From the NCBI RefSeq assembly GCF_001425305.1, contig NZ_LMEE01000001.1, positions 570,646 to 634,645 on the forward strand: a stretch of 64,000 nucleotides of DNA, given 5' to 3'. Both the position numbers and the translations under genes were made by a program. This document shows, in pieces, positions 28,737 through 37,380 of the stretch (position 1 is the stretch's first letter; each line of letters begins with the position of its first letter). The stretch comes from Phenylobacterium sp. Root1290. GTDB lineage: Bacteria > Pseudomonadota > Alphaproteobacteria > Caulobacterales > Caulobacteraceae. The notes under the pieces were generated by a model. That model ran no database searches and was not told where the DNA came from. It saw only the letters and a list, made by a program, of their open reading frames with translations.

Positions 28737-29746
28737 TCGCGCCCGACCAGCCGCCTCTTGCCCTGACCCTCGGCGATCCGGCCGGGGTCGGCCCCGAAAT
28801 CATCGTCAAGGCCTGGAACCTGCTGCGGGCCAGCGGACCAGCCTTCGTGGTGGTCGGCGACTTCCAGGCGCTGGCCTCGGCCTCAGGCTCCAGCATGCGC
28901 ACGGTGCGCCGGGTCACGACGACCAAGGAGGCGGTCGCGGTTTTCGCCGACGCCCTGCCTGTCCTCGACATCCCGCTGCGCAGCCCGGTCATCGCCGGCC
29001 AGCCGTCCTCGACCGCCGCGCCGGCCATCATCCGCTGGATCGAAACCGCGGTCGGTCTGGCGCTCTCGGGCGCGGTCAGCGGCCTGGTCACCGCTCCGAT
29101 CGCCAAGGCCCCGCTGTACGAGGCGGGCTTCGGCTTCCCCGGCCATACCGAGTTCCTCGGCGAGCTGACCGCCGCCGCCAACTACCAGGGCGCCCGCGGC
29201 CCGATCATGATGCTGGCGGTCGAGGGACTGCGCACGACCCTGGTCACCGTGCATGAGCCCCTGTCCAAGGTCGGGGCTTCGCTCAGCGTCGACAAGATCG
29301 TCAACGCCGGCCTCGTCACGGCCCAGGCCCTGCGCCGTGACTTCGGGATCGCCGAACCTCGCCTCGCCGTCGCCGGCTTCAACCCGCACGCCGGGGAGGA
29401 CGGCACGATCGGACGCGAAGACGCCGAGATCATCGCTCCTGCCGTCGCCGCGCTCCGCGCGCAAGGCGTCGCCGCCACCGGCCCGACCCCGGCGGACAGC
29501 CTCTTCCACGAAGCCGCCCGCGCCAGGTTCGACGCCGCGGTCTGCATGTATCACGACCAGGCGCTGATCCCGGTGAAGATGCTCGACTTCTGGGGCGGCG
29601 TGAACGTCACGCTTGGCCTGCCCATCGTCCGCACCTCGCCCGACCATGGCACAGCCTTCGACATCGCCGGCCGGGGGCTCGCGCGGCCCGACAGCCTGAT
29701 CGCCGCCATCCGCATGGCCGGCGAGATCGCCGCACGACGCGTCTAG
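28733..29746 (+). CDS. pdxA: 4-hydroxythreonine-4-phosphate dehydrogenase
   Basis: A 337-residue enzyme of pyridoxal phosphate synthesis; it oxidises 4-phosphohydroxy-threonine for condensation by PdxJ. Signatures include LTLGDPAGVGPEI at the N-terminus, GFPGHTEFLGEL with a metal-site histidine, and MYHDQALIPVKML and VRTSPDHGTAFDIAG near the C-terminus. The GTG start overlaps the surA stop (GTGA). In many proteobacteria rsmA follows directly, but here it is about 6 kb further on. Confidence 0.96.
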   Translation: MIAPDQPPLALTLGDPAGVGPEIIVKAWNLLRASGPAFVVVGDFQALASASGSSMRTVRRVTTTKEAVAVFADALPVLDIPLRSPVIAGQPSSTAAPAIIRWIETAVGLALSGAVSGLVTAPIAKAPLYEAGFGFPGHTEFLGELTAAANYQGARGPIMMLAVEGLRTTLVTVHEPLSKVGASLSVDKIVNAGLVTAQALRRDFGIAEPRLAVAGFNPHAGEDGTIGREDAEIIAPAVAALRAQGVAATGPTPADSLFHEAARARFDAAVCMYHDQALIPVKMLDFWGGVNVTLGLPIVRTSPDHGTAFDIAGRGLARPDSLIAAIRMAGEIAARRV

Positions 29747-29828
29747 GGCCGGCCTCGTCGCCGGCGGCCTTGCCGACTCCGCCCACGCATGTCCTCTTGC
29801 CCGCTCTGATCCGGGGGAATTCCTGTCC

Positions 29829-31652
29829 ATGCTTAATCGTCGCCACCTGCTTGCCGCCACCGCCGGCGTCACGAGCCTTGGAGCCCTGACGCCCGCTCGC
29901 GCCGAGAACACGGACGCGCAGGCGCAGGCTCTGAAGGTCTACGACCAGATCTTCGAAGGCATGCTGGCGGCCGACCCGCTCAACGCCTCCGGCCTGGGCC
30001 TCGACAAGGGCGCCCGCGCGCCGCTGAAGTCGCGCGTCGGCGACCGCTCCACCGCCGGCCGCATGGGTTCGTTCCAACCGCTGATCGACGCTCGCCCGGC
30101 GCTGCAGGCCATCGACCGCTCGGCCCTCAGCGGGCGCAGCGTCACCGAATACGACACCATCACCTGGTTCGCCGACCGCTGCGCCGAGGGCGCGCGCTTC
30201 GCCTTCGTCGGCGTCGACTCCTACGACTACCCCGTGCCCTACGTGCTCAGCCAGCTGACCGGCTGCTACCAGAAGGTCCCCGACGCCCTCGACACCAAGC
30301 ACGTGATCGAGACCAAGGCCGACGCCGACGCCTACCTCGCGCGCCTCACCGACTTCGCCAAGGCGATGAACGACGAGACCGCCCGCGCCAAGGAGAACGC
30401 GACCCAGGGCCTCGTGCCGCCGGACTTCATCCTCGACAAGGCCCTGGCCCAAATGAACGCCTTGGCCGCGCAGAACGGCGAGACCTCCGGCCTCGCCGCG
30501 TCCGTGGGCCGGCGCGCCGCCGCCAAGGGTCTGGGGACCGACTGGGCCGCCAAGGCCGCCGTCATTGTCGATGGTCCGGTCGCCCAGGCGCTGGCGCAGC
30601 AGATCGACCTGCTGACCGCCCAGCGCCGCACCGCCGTCCACGACGCCACCGTCTCGCGCCAGCAGATCACCGCCGCCTACTACGAGTATGCGCTGCGCTT
30701 CCACACCACGACCAACCTGACGCCCGACGCGGCGCACAAGATCGGCCTGGAGCAGGTCGCCGACCTCACCGCCCGCCTCGATCCGCTGCTGAAGGCCCAG
30801 GGCCTGACCCAGGGCTCGGTCGCCGCGCGCCTCGACGCCTTCGCCAAGGACCCGGCCCAGTTCTACCCGAACACCGACGCGGGCCGTGAAGCGCTGCTGG
30901 CCGAGCTGAACCGTCAGATGGCGGCCGTGAAAGCCGCCGCGCCGAAGATGTTCAACACCATCCCCAAGGGCGGCATGGAAATCCGCCGCGTGCCCCCGGC
31001 CATCGAGATCGGCGCCCCCCGCGGCTATGCCGAAAGCGGTTCGCTCGACGGTTCGCGGCCCGGCACCTACTACATCAACCTGCGCGACACGACCGAGTGG
31101 GCCAAGTGGGCGCTGCCCACCCTCACCTATCACGAGGCGGTCCCCGGCCACCTGTTCCACGGCGCGCTCGTCCAGGAAGCCGGCGCCTCGCCGATGCTGT
31201 TCAAGAACATCGGCTTCACCGCCTACGGCGAGGGCTGGGGCCTCTATGCCGAGCAGCTCGGCGACGAGCTTGGCATGTACGACGCCTACCCGGCCGGCCG
31301 GATCGGCTGGCTGCAGTCGTTCCTCTACCGCGCCGCCCGGATCGTTCTGGACACCGGCATCCACGGCAAGGGCTGGAGCCGCGAGCAGGCCATCGCCTAT
31401 ATGCGCGAGACGGTGGGTCTGCCGCTGGGCGCGGCCGAGAACGAGATCGACCGCTACGTCGTCTGGCCGGGCCAGGCCTGCGGCTACAAGATCGGCCATA
31501 CCGAGATCGATCGCCTGCGCACCAGGGCCAAGGCCGCCCTCGGCCCGAAGTTCGACGTCAAGGGCTTCCACGACGCGGTCCTGCTCGGCGGCTCCCTGCC
31601 GCTGGCGGTGCTGGAGCGCGTGGTCGACCAGTGGACGGTGTCCCAACGCTGA
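29829..31652 (+). CDS. Exported DUF885-family protein (putative metallopeptidase)
   Basis: A 607-residue protein with a probable Tat signal (NRRHLLAATAGVT, cleaved near ARA-E). The body is helical and carries the family motif YHEAVPGHLFHGAL starting around His435, an HExxxxH-like zinc-binding pattern, followed by GYGEGWGLYAEQL, which may give the third ligand. DUF885 proteins are regarded as peptidase-like, but few have a proven activity. It starts 82 bases after pdxA, and its stop overlaps the rsmJ start (TGATG). Confidence 0.88.
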   Translation: MLNRRHLLAATAGVTSLGALTPARAENTDAQAQALKVYDQIFEGMLAADPLNASGLGLDKGARAPLKSRVGDRSTAGRMGSFQPLIDARPALQAIDRSALSGRSVTEYDTITWFADRCAEGARFAFVGVDSYDYPVPYVLSQLTGCYQKVPDALDTKHVIETKADADAYLARLTDFAKAMNDETARAKENATQGLVPPDFILDKALAQMNALAAQNGETSGLAASVGRRAAAKGLGTDWAAKAAVIVDGPVAQALAQQIDLLTAQRRTAVHDATVSRQQITAAYYEYALRFHTTTNLTPDAAHKIGLEQVADLTARLDPLLKAQGLTQGSVAARLDAFAKDPAQFYPNTDAGREALLAELNRQMAAVKAAAPKMFNTIPKGGMEIRRVPPAIEIGAPRGYAESGSLDGSRPGTYYINLRDTTEWAKWALPTLTYHEAVPGHLFHGALVQEAGASPMLFKNIGFTAYGEGWGLYAEQLGDELGMYDAYPAGRIGWLQSFLYRAARIVLDTGIHGKGWSREQAIAYMRETVGLPLGAAENEIDRYVVWPGQACGYKIGHTEIDRLRTRAKAALGPKFDVKGFHDAVLLGGSLPLAVLERVVDQWTVSQR

Positions 31653-32266
31653 TGAGCGACCCGGCCGACCTCGCCCGCGAGCTGACCATCGACTTCGTCG
31701 GCGGCGCGGTCGGACACCGCCATCGTTTCGGCGGCGGCCGCGGCCAGGATCTGCCCCGCGCGGCCGGCTTCGTGAAGGGCGTCACGCCGACCATCGTCGA
31801 CGCCACCGCCGGCCTGGGCCGCGACGCCTTCCTGCTGGCCTCGCTGGGTGCGCAGGTGACGCTGATCGAGCGCTCGCCCCACGTCCACGCCCGCCTCGCC
31901 GCCGGCCTGGCCGCCGCCGCGGCCGATCCGCAGACCGCGCAGGTCGTCGCCCGCATGACCCTGCTGCACGGCGACGCCCGCCTGCTGCTGCCGACCCTGT
32001 CGCCGGACGTGGTCATCGTCGATCCCATGCACCCGGAGCGAACCTCCACCGCCCTGGTGAAGAAGGACATGCGCCTGCTCCGCGACCTCGTCGGGACCGA
32101 CCCCGACCAGCTCGAACTGATGCAGGCGGCGCTGGCCTGCGCCCGCAAACGCGTGGTCCTGAAATGGCCGCGCAAGGGGCCGCCGATGCCGGGGCTGCGG
32201 CCGCCCTCTCACCAGATCGTGGGCAAGACCCTGCGCTACGACGTTTTCATGACCGCAGCTTCCTGA
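31652..32266 (+). CDS. rsmJ: 16S rRNA methyltransferase RsmJ-like (DUF548)
   Basis: A 204-residue class I SAM-dependent methyltransferase. It has the GHRHRFGGGRGQ entry, the SAM-binding DATAGLGRDAFLLASLG motif, an acidic LIERSPH strand end, and the family-specific IVDPMHPERTSTALVKKDMRLLRDLVG stretch (here 26 residues, residues about 117-143), which matches the RsmJ group that methylates G1516 of 16S rRNA. The start ATG shares a base with the DUF885 stop. The assignment is strong by motif; a role in rRNA methylation is by family. Confidence 0.88.
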   Translation: MSDPADLARELTIDFVGGAVGHRHRFGGGRGQDLPRAAGFVKGVTPTIVDATAGLGRDAFLLASLGAQVTLIERSPHVHARLAAGLAAAAADPQTAQVVARMTLLHGDARLLLPTLSPDVVIVDPMHPERTSTALVKKDMRLLRDLVGTDPDQLELMQAALACARKRVVLKWPRKGPPMPGLRPPSHQIVGKTLRYDVFMTAAS

Positions 32267-32278
32267 GACAATGCCCCT

Positions 32279-32758
32279 ATGAGCGTCGCCTTCACCAAGG
32301 AGGGGGACAGCGAGTCGGCCGCCGCCGACCTGCCTGATCGTCCGATCTCCCCGCACCCCAACCTGGTCACCGCCAAGGGCCTGGCCCAGATCGAGGACGA
32401 ACTCGCCAAGGCGCGCGCCGCCTACAGCGCGGCCCAGACCGGCGGCGACGTGAACGCCGACCGCACGGCGATGGCCAGGGCGACCCGCGACCTGCGCTAC
32501 TACGGCGCCCGCCGCGCCAGCGCCCAGCTGGTCGAGCCGGACCTCGCCCTGGACACCGTCCAGTTCGGCCGCACCGTCACCTTCGAGCGCGAGGACGGCC
32601 GCCGCCAGACCTACGCCATCGTTGGCGAGGACGAAGCCGATCCGGCCGGCGGTTCGGTGTCCTACATCTCGCCCCTGGCCCGCGCCCTGCTCGGCAAGCG
32701 CGTCGGCGACCTGGCCGACGTCAACGGCGCCGAAGTCGAGATCACGGCGCTCGCCTGA
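32279..32758 (+). CDS. greB: Transcription elongation factor GreB
   Basis: A 159-residue GreA/GreB-family factor that enters the secondary channel of RNA polymerase and stimulates cleavage of backtracked transcripts. The N-terminal coiled-coil contains LVTAKGLAQIEDELAKARAAY and the C-terminal FKBP-like domain ends SYISPLARALLGKRVGDLAD. The extended N-terminus and overall pattern suit the GreB branch better than GreA. It follows rsmJ by 12 bases and its last 17 bases overlap the end of the convergent nucleosidase gene. Confidence 0.85.
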   Translation: MSVAFTKEGDSESAAADLPDRPISPHPNLVTAKGLAQIEDELAKARAAYSAAQTGGDVNADRTAMARATRDLRYYGARRASAQLVEPDLALDTVQFGRTVTFEREDGRRQTYAIVGEDEADPAGGSVSYISPLARALLGKRVGDLADVNGAEVEITALA

Positions 32759-33470
32759 GCATCTCCAGCAGCGTCTCCACGCAGGCGGCGGAGTTCCCGG
32801 CCGCGGCCTCGACCATCTCGTCATAGGTCAGGTGGCTGTCGCCGCCGGCCAGGTCCGACAGCGTCCGGATCACGTAGAGCGGCACGCCCCAGGCCCGCGC
32901 CACGACCGCGACCGCGCCCGACTCCATGTCGATGGCGTCGGCGCCCAGCCGCGCGTGCAGCTCATCGCGCGTCGCCGCGCAGTTCAGGAAGTAGTCCGCC
33001 GTCACCACCCCGCCGAGCCGCGCGTCCAGTCGGCCGCTCACCGCCTGCGCCAGCCTGGCCAGCACCGCCCGCACTGCCTCATCGACCGGCTCCGGCGCGC
33101 TCAGCACCGGCGCCCCGACCGGGATCACCCCATAGGCCGTCGGCGTGAACGCGCCCGCGGTGACGATCCCGTAGTCGTGCACCGCCAACCGCTCGGCCAG
33201 CAGCACCGAGCCCACCGCAAGCGCCGGGTTCAGCCCGCCGGCCACGCCAGAGAAGATCAGCGTCCGCGCGCCGAACATCGACAGCAGCAGCGTGGCGGCG
33301 GCGGCGGCGTTGACCTTGCCGATCCCGGCCTGCGCCAGCACGACCGCCTCGCCCGCATGCCGGGCGCGCCAGACCCTGGTCGGCCCGTGAATCTCCGGCT
33401 GCGGATCGGCGTGCAGGACCCCGCGCAGGGCGTCCATCTCTTCAGGGGTGGCGCAAAGGATCGCGTGCAT
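32742..33470 (-). CDS. mtnN: 5'-methylthioadenosine/S-adenosylhomocysteine nucleosidase
   Basis: A 242-residue phosphorylase-superfamily enzyme expected to cleave adenine from methylthioadenosine and S-adenosylhomocysteine. The N-terminus MHAILCATPEEMDALRGVL carries the conserved glutamate region; AGIGKVNAAAAATLLL, GVAGGLNP and IDMESGAVA give the usual order of nucleotide- and ribose-site motifs. The ME-x-GAV signature holds the ribose-binding residues. A related futalosine hydrolase function is possible. It overlaps greB tail to tail. Confidence 0.86.
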   Translation of the reverse strand: MHAILCATPEEMDALRGVLHADPQPEIHGPTRVWRARHAGEAVVLAQAGIGKVNAAAAATLLLSMFGARTLIFSGVAGGLNPALAVGSVLLAERLAVHDYGIVTAGAFTPTAYGVIPVGAPVLSAPEPVDEAVRAVLARLAQAVSGRLDARLGGVVTADYFLNCAATRDELHARLGADAIDMESGAVAVVARAWGVPLYVIRTLSDLAGGDSHLTYDEMVEAAAGNSAACVETLLEMLRRAP

Positions 33471-33490
33471 GCGCCCCGCTTAGCACGGCC

Positions 33491-33763
33491 TCAGCGGCGC
33501 TGCCCGTCTTCGGCGGCGCGCAGCACGAAGGCCAGGATCTCGGCCACCGCCACATACAGCCGCTCCGGAATCTCGGTTTCCAGCTCGATGCTCGACAGCG
33601 CCTCGGCCAGCACCGCGTTCTTCTGGATCGGCACGCCGTGCGCCTGCGCGGCCTCGATGATCCTCTGCCCGACCAGCCCCCGTCCGCTCGCCACCACGCG
33701 CGGCGCCTGCGGGGCGTCATAGGTCAGGGCCACGGCCAGGGTCTTGCGCGCGTCCTCGCTCAT
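33491..33763 (-). CDS. Stand-alone FlhB C-terminal-domain-like protein
   Basis: A 90-residue protein resembling only the cytoplasmic tail of FlhB/YscU, the export-gate switch protein (AVALTYDAP, then VASGRGLVGQRIIEAA, then ILAFVL near the end). The NPTH autocleavage motif is absent: the sequence starts just after where it would be. Such tails, called FhlB/FlhX in some bacteria, can replace the cleaved FlhB fragment. It is coupled by a four-base overlap to a FliK-like gene, whose product controls hook length through FlhB, so a role in substrate switching is likely. No other flagellar genes are near. Confidence 0.8.
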   Translation of the reverse strand: MSEDARKTLAVALTYDAPQAPRVVASGRGLVGQRIIEAAQAHGVPIQKNAVLAEALSSIELETEIPERLYVAVAEILAFVLRAAEDGQRR

Positions 33764-34815
33764 GACGTCTGGTCCACCAGCCGCCCAGCCTCGGGCTGCG
33801 CCAACCGCGGCGCGCCGGCGTGCACGGCGATCTCGGCGCGGAAATCGGCCCGCGCCAGCGCGGCGCCCAGCAGTTCGCGGCCTTCCTCCAGCCGCGCAAG
33901 CCCGCTCTCGCGCTCGGCCCACAGCCCGACGATCGCCTGCCCGCCCGCCAGCGAGACCCGCGCGTGAATCGGTCCCAGCGGCTCGATGTCCAGCGAGAAC
34001 GCCGCCCGCCAGGTCGGCTCCGCCTCCCCGCCCTTGCCGCGTCCATCGCGGCTGATTTCGAACTGCGCCACCGCCGCCCCCTGCGGCGTCGTGAACGGCA
34101 TCTCGAACATCCAGCGGGTCACCTGCGCGGCGACCGGCTCCTCGGCGCCGGCCGGCAGCGAGGCGATCTGCAACAGCTCCTGGCGCGCCACCGCGCTCTC
34201 GGTCTCCGCCAACAGCCTCTGCCCGATCGTGCTGGGCGAGGCGTCGAGCGGCAGACTGGGCGTCGCCGAGGGCTGGGCCCGTGGCCCGCCCGCGCGATAG
34301 GGCGGCGGCGGCGTCTTCGCCGGCGCGCGGGCGTCCGGCGAGCGCGGCGCCCCGGCCAGCCACGCGCTCAGCGCCTGGCGCAGCACCAGCAACCCGGCCT
34401 TCAAATCCTGGCCCATCGGCGAGACCTGCGGCGCGGCGGCGAGCCTCGCTTCCAAGAACAGCCCCGATTGCGACAGCGCCTTGGCCACGTCGCCGCCGCC
34501 GACCCGCGCGTCGAAGGGCGTCGCCTGGGCCAGCACCTGCGCCGCGGCCGAGCGCACCGGCCCCGGCAGCGCCGGATTGCCCGCCGCCTGGGTCAGGTCC
34601 GCCATCAGCGGGGCCAGCCCGCCCTGGCGCGTGGCCGCCTGCTGCGCAGTCTGCGCCAGCATCTGCGCCCCGACCTGGCCGGGATCGATGTCGATGGAAG
34701 GCGCGGCGGGCGGCGTCACCGGAATCACCGGCCGCACCGGCGTCACCGGTATGACCACCTGGGGCGTCAGCGGGCCTTGGATCGGCGTGATCGACACGGG
34801 CGACTCATCTGCCAA
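33760..34815 (-). CDS. FliK-like hook-length-control-domain protein
   Basis: A 351-residue protein with a long Pro/Ala-rich, low-complexity N-terminal two thirds (a PVTPVRPVIPVTPP stretch near residue 25) and a compact C-terminal domain from about residue 245 with WMFEMPFTTPQGAAVAQFEI and RVSLAGGQAIVGLWAE, the pattern of FliK/Flg_hook C-terminal domains that contact FlhB. The start appears to be TTG 34815 with no clear ribosome site; a GTG at 34797 is an alternative. Pairing with the FlhB-tail gene supports an export-switch role, flagellar or another type III-like system. Confidence 0.72.
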   Translation of the reverse strand: MADESPVSITPIQGPLTPQVVIPVTPVRPVIPVTPPAAPSIDIDPGQVGAQMLAQTAQQAATRQGGLAPLMADLTQAAGNPALPGPVRSAAAQVLAQATPFDARVGGGDVAKALSQSGLFLEARLAAAPQVSPMGQDLKAGLLVLRQALSAWLAGAPRSPDARAPAKTPPPPYRAGGPRAQPSATPSLPLDASPSTIGQRLLAETESAVARQELLQIASLPAGAEEPVAAQVTRWMFEMPFTTPQGAAVAQFEISRDGRGKGGEAEPTWRAAFSLDIEPLGPIHARVSLAGGQAIVGLWAERESGLARLEEGRELLGAALARADFRAEIAVHAGAPRLAQPEAGRLVDQTS

Positions 34816-34905
34816 AAGTTGCCGAGACCTTACCGCGCAGGAGTGAAGGCGGGCTTAAGGAGGGATCGCCTACCACCTCGGTCTGGTCGACAGGAGGAGC
34901 AGCGC

Positions 34906-35706
34906 ATGGCGGAATTCGAGATCGCAGGCATCGAGGTGGTCAGGTGGCTGGAGAGCCCGGCCGCCGACGTGACGCTATTGCTCGGCTGCGGGTTCGATGA
35001 CGGAGAAAGCGAGGACCTCCTGGTGATCTCGGCCGTCGATCTGGCCGCCCGGCGCGTCAGCTTCACCGCCGCCCGAACTCTGCCCATGGTTCGCTTCGGC
35101 GCTGGAACCGTGGTGTCCGGCGAGGCCCTGCGTGACGCGGTGCTCGCCGCCACGCCCGCCGACCAGCGCGCAGAGAATGCGGCCTACGAGGAAATCCGCG
35201 GCCTCGTGCCGCTCCGGCCGCCCTCGCGTGAGGATCTCGACACCATCGTGCAGGCCTACCGCAGCCATCAGGCCGGCGAACTGCCGAACGTCGAGACACG
35301 CCACGACCAGGCCCGCGCGCTCAAGCGCAGCCAGGCCTGGCGCGCCGGCGTCGTGATCGCTGGCGGTTGGCGGCGCATCGTTCTGCAGCGTGGCGGACCG
35401 CCCGAAATCGACGTTTCGATCCACCTCGCCCGGTTCCAGCGCGAGGCTGGCGACGCCCGCGGCGCATTGGCGACCATCAAGGAGCTTCGGGCCGCACGCC
35501 TCCAGATGGCCGACCGTGAACGCGCTATCGTCGCCACCATGGAGGGCGCGGTTCACGCCGACCTCTTCGAGGCCCAGCGCCGCAACGTCGATCACTTCGA
35601 ACAGGCCTATGTCTGCGCCCGCCGCGCGTTCGCCGCCGATCCGAACGGCGAGGAAGTGAAGGCTCTCTATCGGCGCCTGGACAGCTTGGCGCCGAAGCGC
35701 CCATGA
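34906..35706 (+). CDS. Conserved-looking protein of unknown function with TPR-like C-terminus
   Basis: I do not recognise this 266-residue protein. It has no signal peptide or membrane segment. An N-terminal beta-rich part (residues 1-75) is followed by a charged helical part; the last 90 residues (HLARFQREAGDARGALATIKEL, then YVCARRAFAADPNGEEVKALYRRLD) look like tetratricopeptide-type helix pairs. A near-perfect ribosome site (AGGAGGAG, 34892-34899) suggests efficient translation. It is divergent from the FliK-like gene and stops 49 bases before rsmA, so it could share a transcript with rsmA. Confidence 0.75.
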   Translation: MAEFEIAGIEVVRWLESPAADVTLLLGCGFDDGESEDLLVISAVDLAARRVSFTAARTLPMVRFGAGTVVSGEALRDAVLAATPADQRAENAAYEEIRGLVPLRPPSREDLDTIVQAYRSHQAGELPNVETRHDQARALKRSQAWRAGVVIAGGWRRIVLQRGGPPEIDVSIHLARFQREAGDARGALATIKELRAARLQMADRERAIVATMEGAVHADLFEAQRRNVDHFEQAYVCARRAFAADPNGEEVKALYRRLDSLAPKRP

Positions 35707-35755
35707 CCGCGATCGCCCTGCCCTTCGGCGGCCGCGCCTGCTATTGCGGGCGGCG

Positions 35756-36580
35756 ATGACCCTCGACCAGCTCCCGCCCCTGCGTGAAACCCTCGCCGAG
35801 CACGACCTGCTGGCCAAGAAGAGCTTCGGCCAGCACTTCCTGCTCGACCTCAACATCACCCGCAAGATCGCCCGGCTGGCCGAGGTCGGCGAAGGCGATC
35901 ACGTGATCGAGGTCGGGCCTGGTCCGGGCGGCCTCACCCGCGCCTTGCTGGAAACCGGCGCCAAGGTCACCGCCGTCGAGGCCGACCCGCGTTTCGCGCC
36001 GCTGCTCGAAGAGCTCTCCGTCGCCTCCGGCGGCGCGCTCACCCTGCGCCTGGAAGACGCGCTGAAGACCAACGAGGCCGAAGTCGCCGCCGGCGCGCCG
36101 GCCCACATCGTCTCCAACCTGCCCTACAACGTCGGCACGCCGCTGCTGATCAAGTGGCTGACGGGCGCCTTCACGCCCGCCTCCATGACCTTGATGTTCC
36201 AGAAGGAAGTGGCCGACCGCATCGCCGCCGAGCCGGGATCCGACGCCTATGGCCGTCTCTCGGTCATCGCCCAGGCGACCAGCCACACCGCCGTGGTCAT
36301 GGACGTTCCGGCCCGCGCCTTCACCCCGCCGCCCAAGGTCGCGTCTGCGGTGGCGCGGCTGACCCCGCGCGAGGGGCGCCCGTCGCCCGAGCGCCTCGAC
36401 GCCCTCCAGCGCGTCACCGCCGCCGCCTTCGGCCAGCGCCGCAAGATGCTGCGCTCCAGCCTCAAGGTCCTCGGCGGCGCCGAACTCTGCGAGGCCGCCG
36501 GCATCGCGCCGGAAGCCCGCGCCGAAACCATCGACATCCCGGGCTTCCTGGCGCTCGCCGACGCCCTGCGTCGGCGCTAG
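35756..36580 (+). CDS. rsmA: 16S rRNA dimethyladenosine transferase
   Basis: A 274-residue enzyme (KsgA) that dimethylates two adjacent adenosines near the 3' end of 16S rRNA in small-subunit maturation. Motifs: KKSFGQHFLLDLNITRKIA at the N-terminus, the SAM loop VIEVGPGPGGLTRALLE, and the catalytic NLPYNVGTPLL. The start is ATG 35756; an in-frame TTG lies four codons upstream. It ends in CTAG shared with the convergent SDR gene. In the conserved order it would directly follow pdxA, but is separated here by about 6 kb. Confidence 0.96.
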   Translation: MTLDQLPPLRETLAEHDLLAKKSFGQHFLLDLNITRKIARLAEVGEGDHVIEVGPGPGGLTRALLETGAKVTAVEADPRFAPLLEELSVASGGALTLRLEDALKTNEAEVAAGAPAHIVSNLPYNVGTPLLIKWLTGAFTPASMTLMFQKEVADRIAAEPGSDAYGRLSVIAQATSHTAVVMDVPARAFTPPPKVASAVARLTPREGRPSPERLDALQRVTAAAFGQRRKMLRSSLKVLGGAELCEAAGIAPEARAETIDIPGFLALADALRRR

Positions 36581-37362
36581 CCGAACATCTTGGCCCGCAG
36601 CCGGCGCATGCCGCCGATCCAGCGGTCATAGTCCGCGGTCTTGCGCTGCATGTAGGTCAGCACGACCGGGTGCGGCAGGATCAGGAAGCTCTCCGCCGCC
36701 AGGCCCTGCACCACGCTCTCGGCCACCTCGTCGGGGCTCAGCACGCCGTCCAGGTTCTGCGGCTGCGAAGCGCTGTCGCCCTGCCGCAGCATGGCGGTGT
36801 CGACGCCTTGCGGGCACAGGATCGAGACCTTGATGCCCTGGTCGCCATGGGTGATGGCCAGCGACTCGGCGAAGCCCACCGCCGCGTGCTTGGTGGTCGA
36901 ATAGACCGCCCCGCCGATCTGCGACAGCAGCCCCGCCGCGGAAATCGTGTTCAGCAGATAGCCGCCGCCGCGCGCCTGCATGCCCGGGATCGCCGCCCGC
37001 GCCGCATGCACGTGGGCCATGACATTGACGTTCCAGGCCCGGTTCCAGACCGCGTCCGGGGACGAGGCCGCGTTCTGCTTGTCGGGATCGCCGTCGCCGA
37101 CCCCGGCGTTGGAGCAAAATAGGTCGATGCCGCCATGGCGCGCCTCGATGTCCGCGACCATCGCCGCCACCGCCGCGCCCTCGCTGACGTCCAGCGTCAC
37201 CGCCTCGCCGCCGATCTCCTTGGCCACCGCCGCCGCGCCCTCGCCGTTGCGATCGGCCACGATCACCGCCTTGGCGCCCTCGCGCGCGAAGCGCCGGGCC
37301 AGTCCGGCCCCGATCCCCTCGGCGCCGCCGGTGACGACGACGACCTTGCCCTTAACGTCCAT
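36577..37362 (-). CDS. Short-chain dehydrogenase/reductase
   Basis: A 261-residue classical SDR with the Rossmann motif VVTGGAEGIGAGLA, the CSNAGVG strand, and the catalytic SAAGLLSQIGGAVYSTTKHA with Tyr and Lys four apart. The length and intact YxxxK imply an active NAD(P)-dependent oxidoreductase; the substrate is unknown. It is 18 bases downstream of a hotdog-fold gene in the same direction, so the two may act on the same acyl or hydroxy compound. The stop shares CTAG with rsmA. Confidence 0.88.
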   Translation of the reverse strand: MDVKGKVVVVTGGAEGIGAGLARRFAREGAKAVIVADRNGEGAAAVAKEIGGEAVTLDVSEGAAVAAMVADIEARHGGIDLFCSNAGVGDGDPDKQNAASSPDAVWNRAWNVNVMAHVHAARAAIPGMQARGGGYLLNTISAAGLLSQIGGAVYSTTKHAAVGFAESLAITHGDQGIKVSILCPQGVDTAMLRQGDSASQPQNLDGVLSPDEVAESVVQGLAAESFLILPHPVVLTYMQRKTADYDRWIGGMRRLRAKMFG

Positions 37363-37380
37363 GGAAATACGTCCTTTTGA

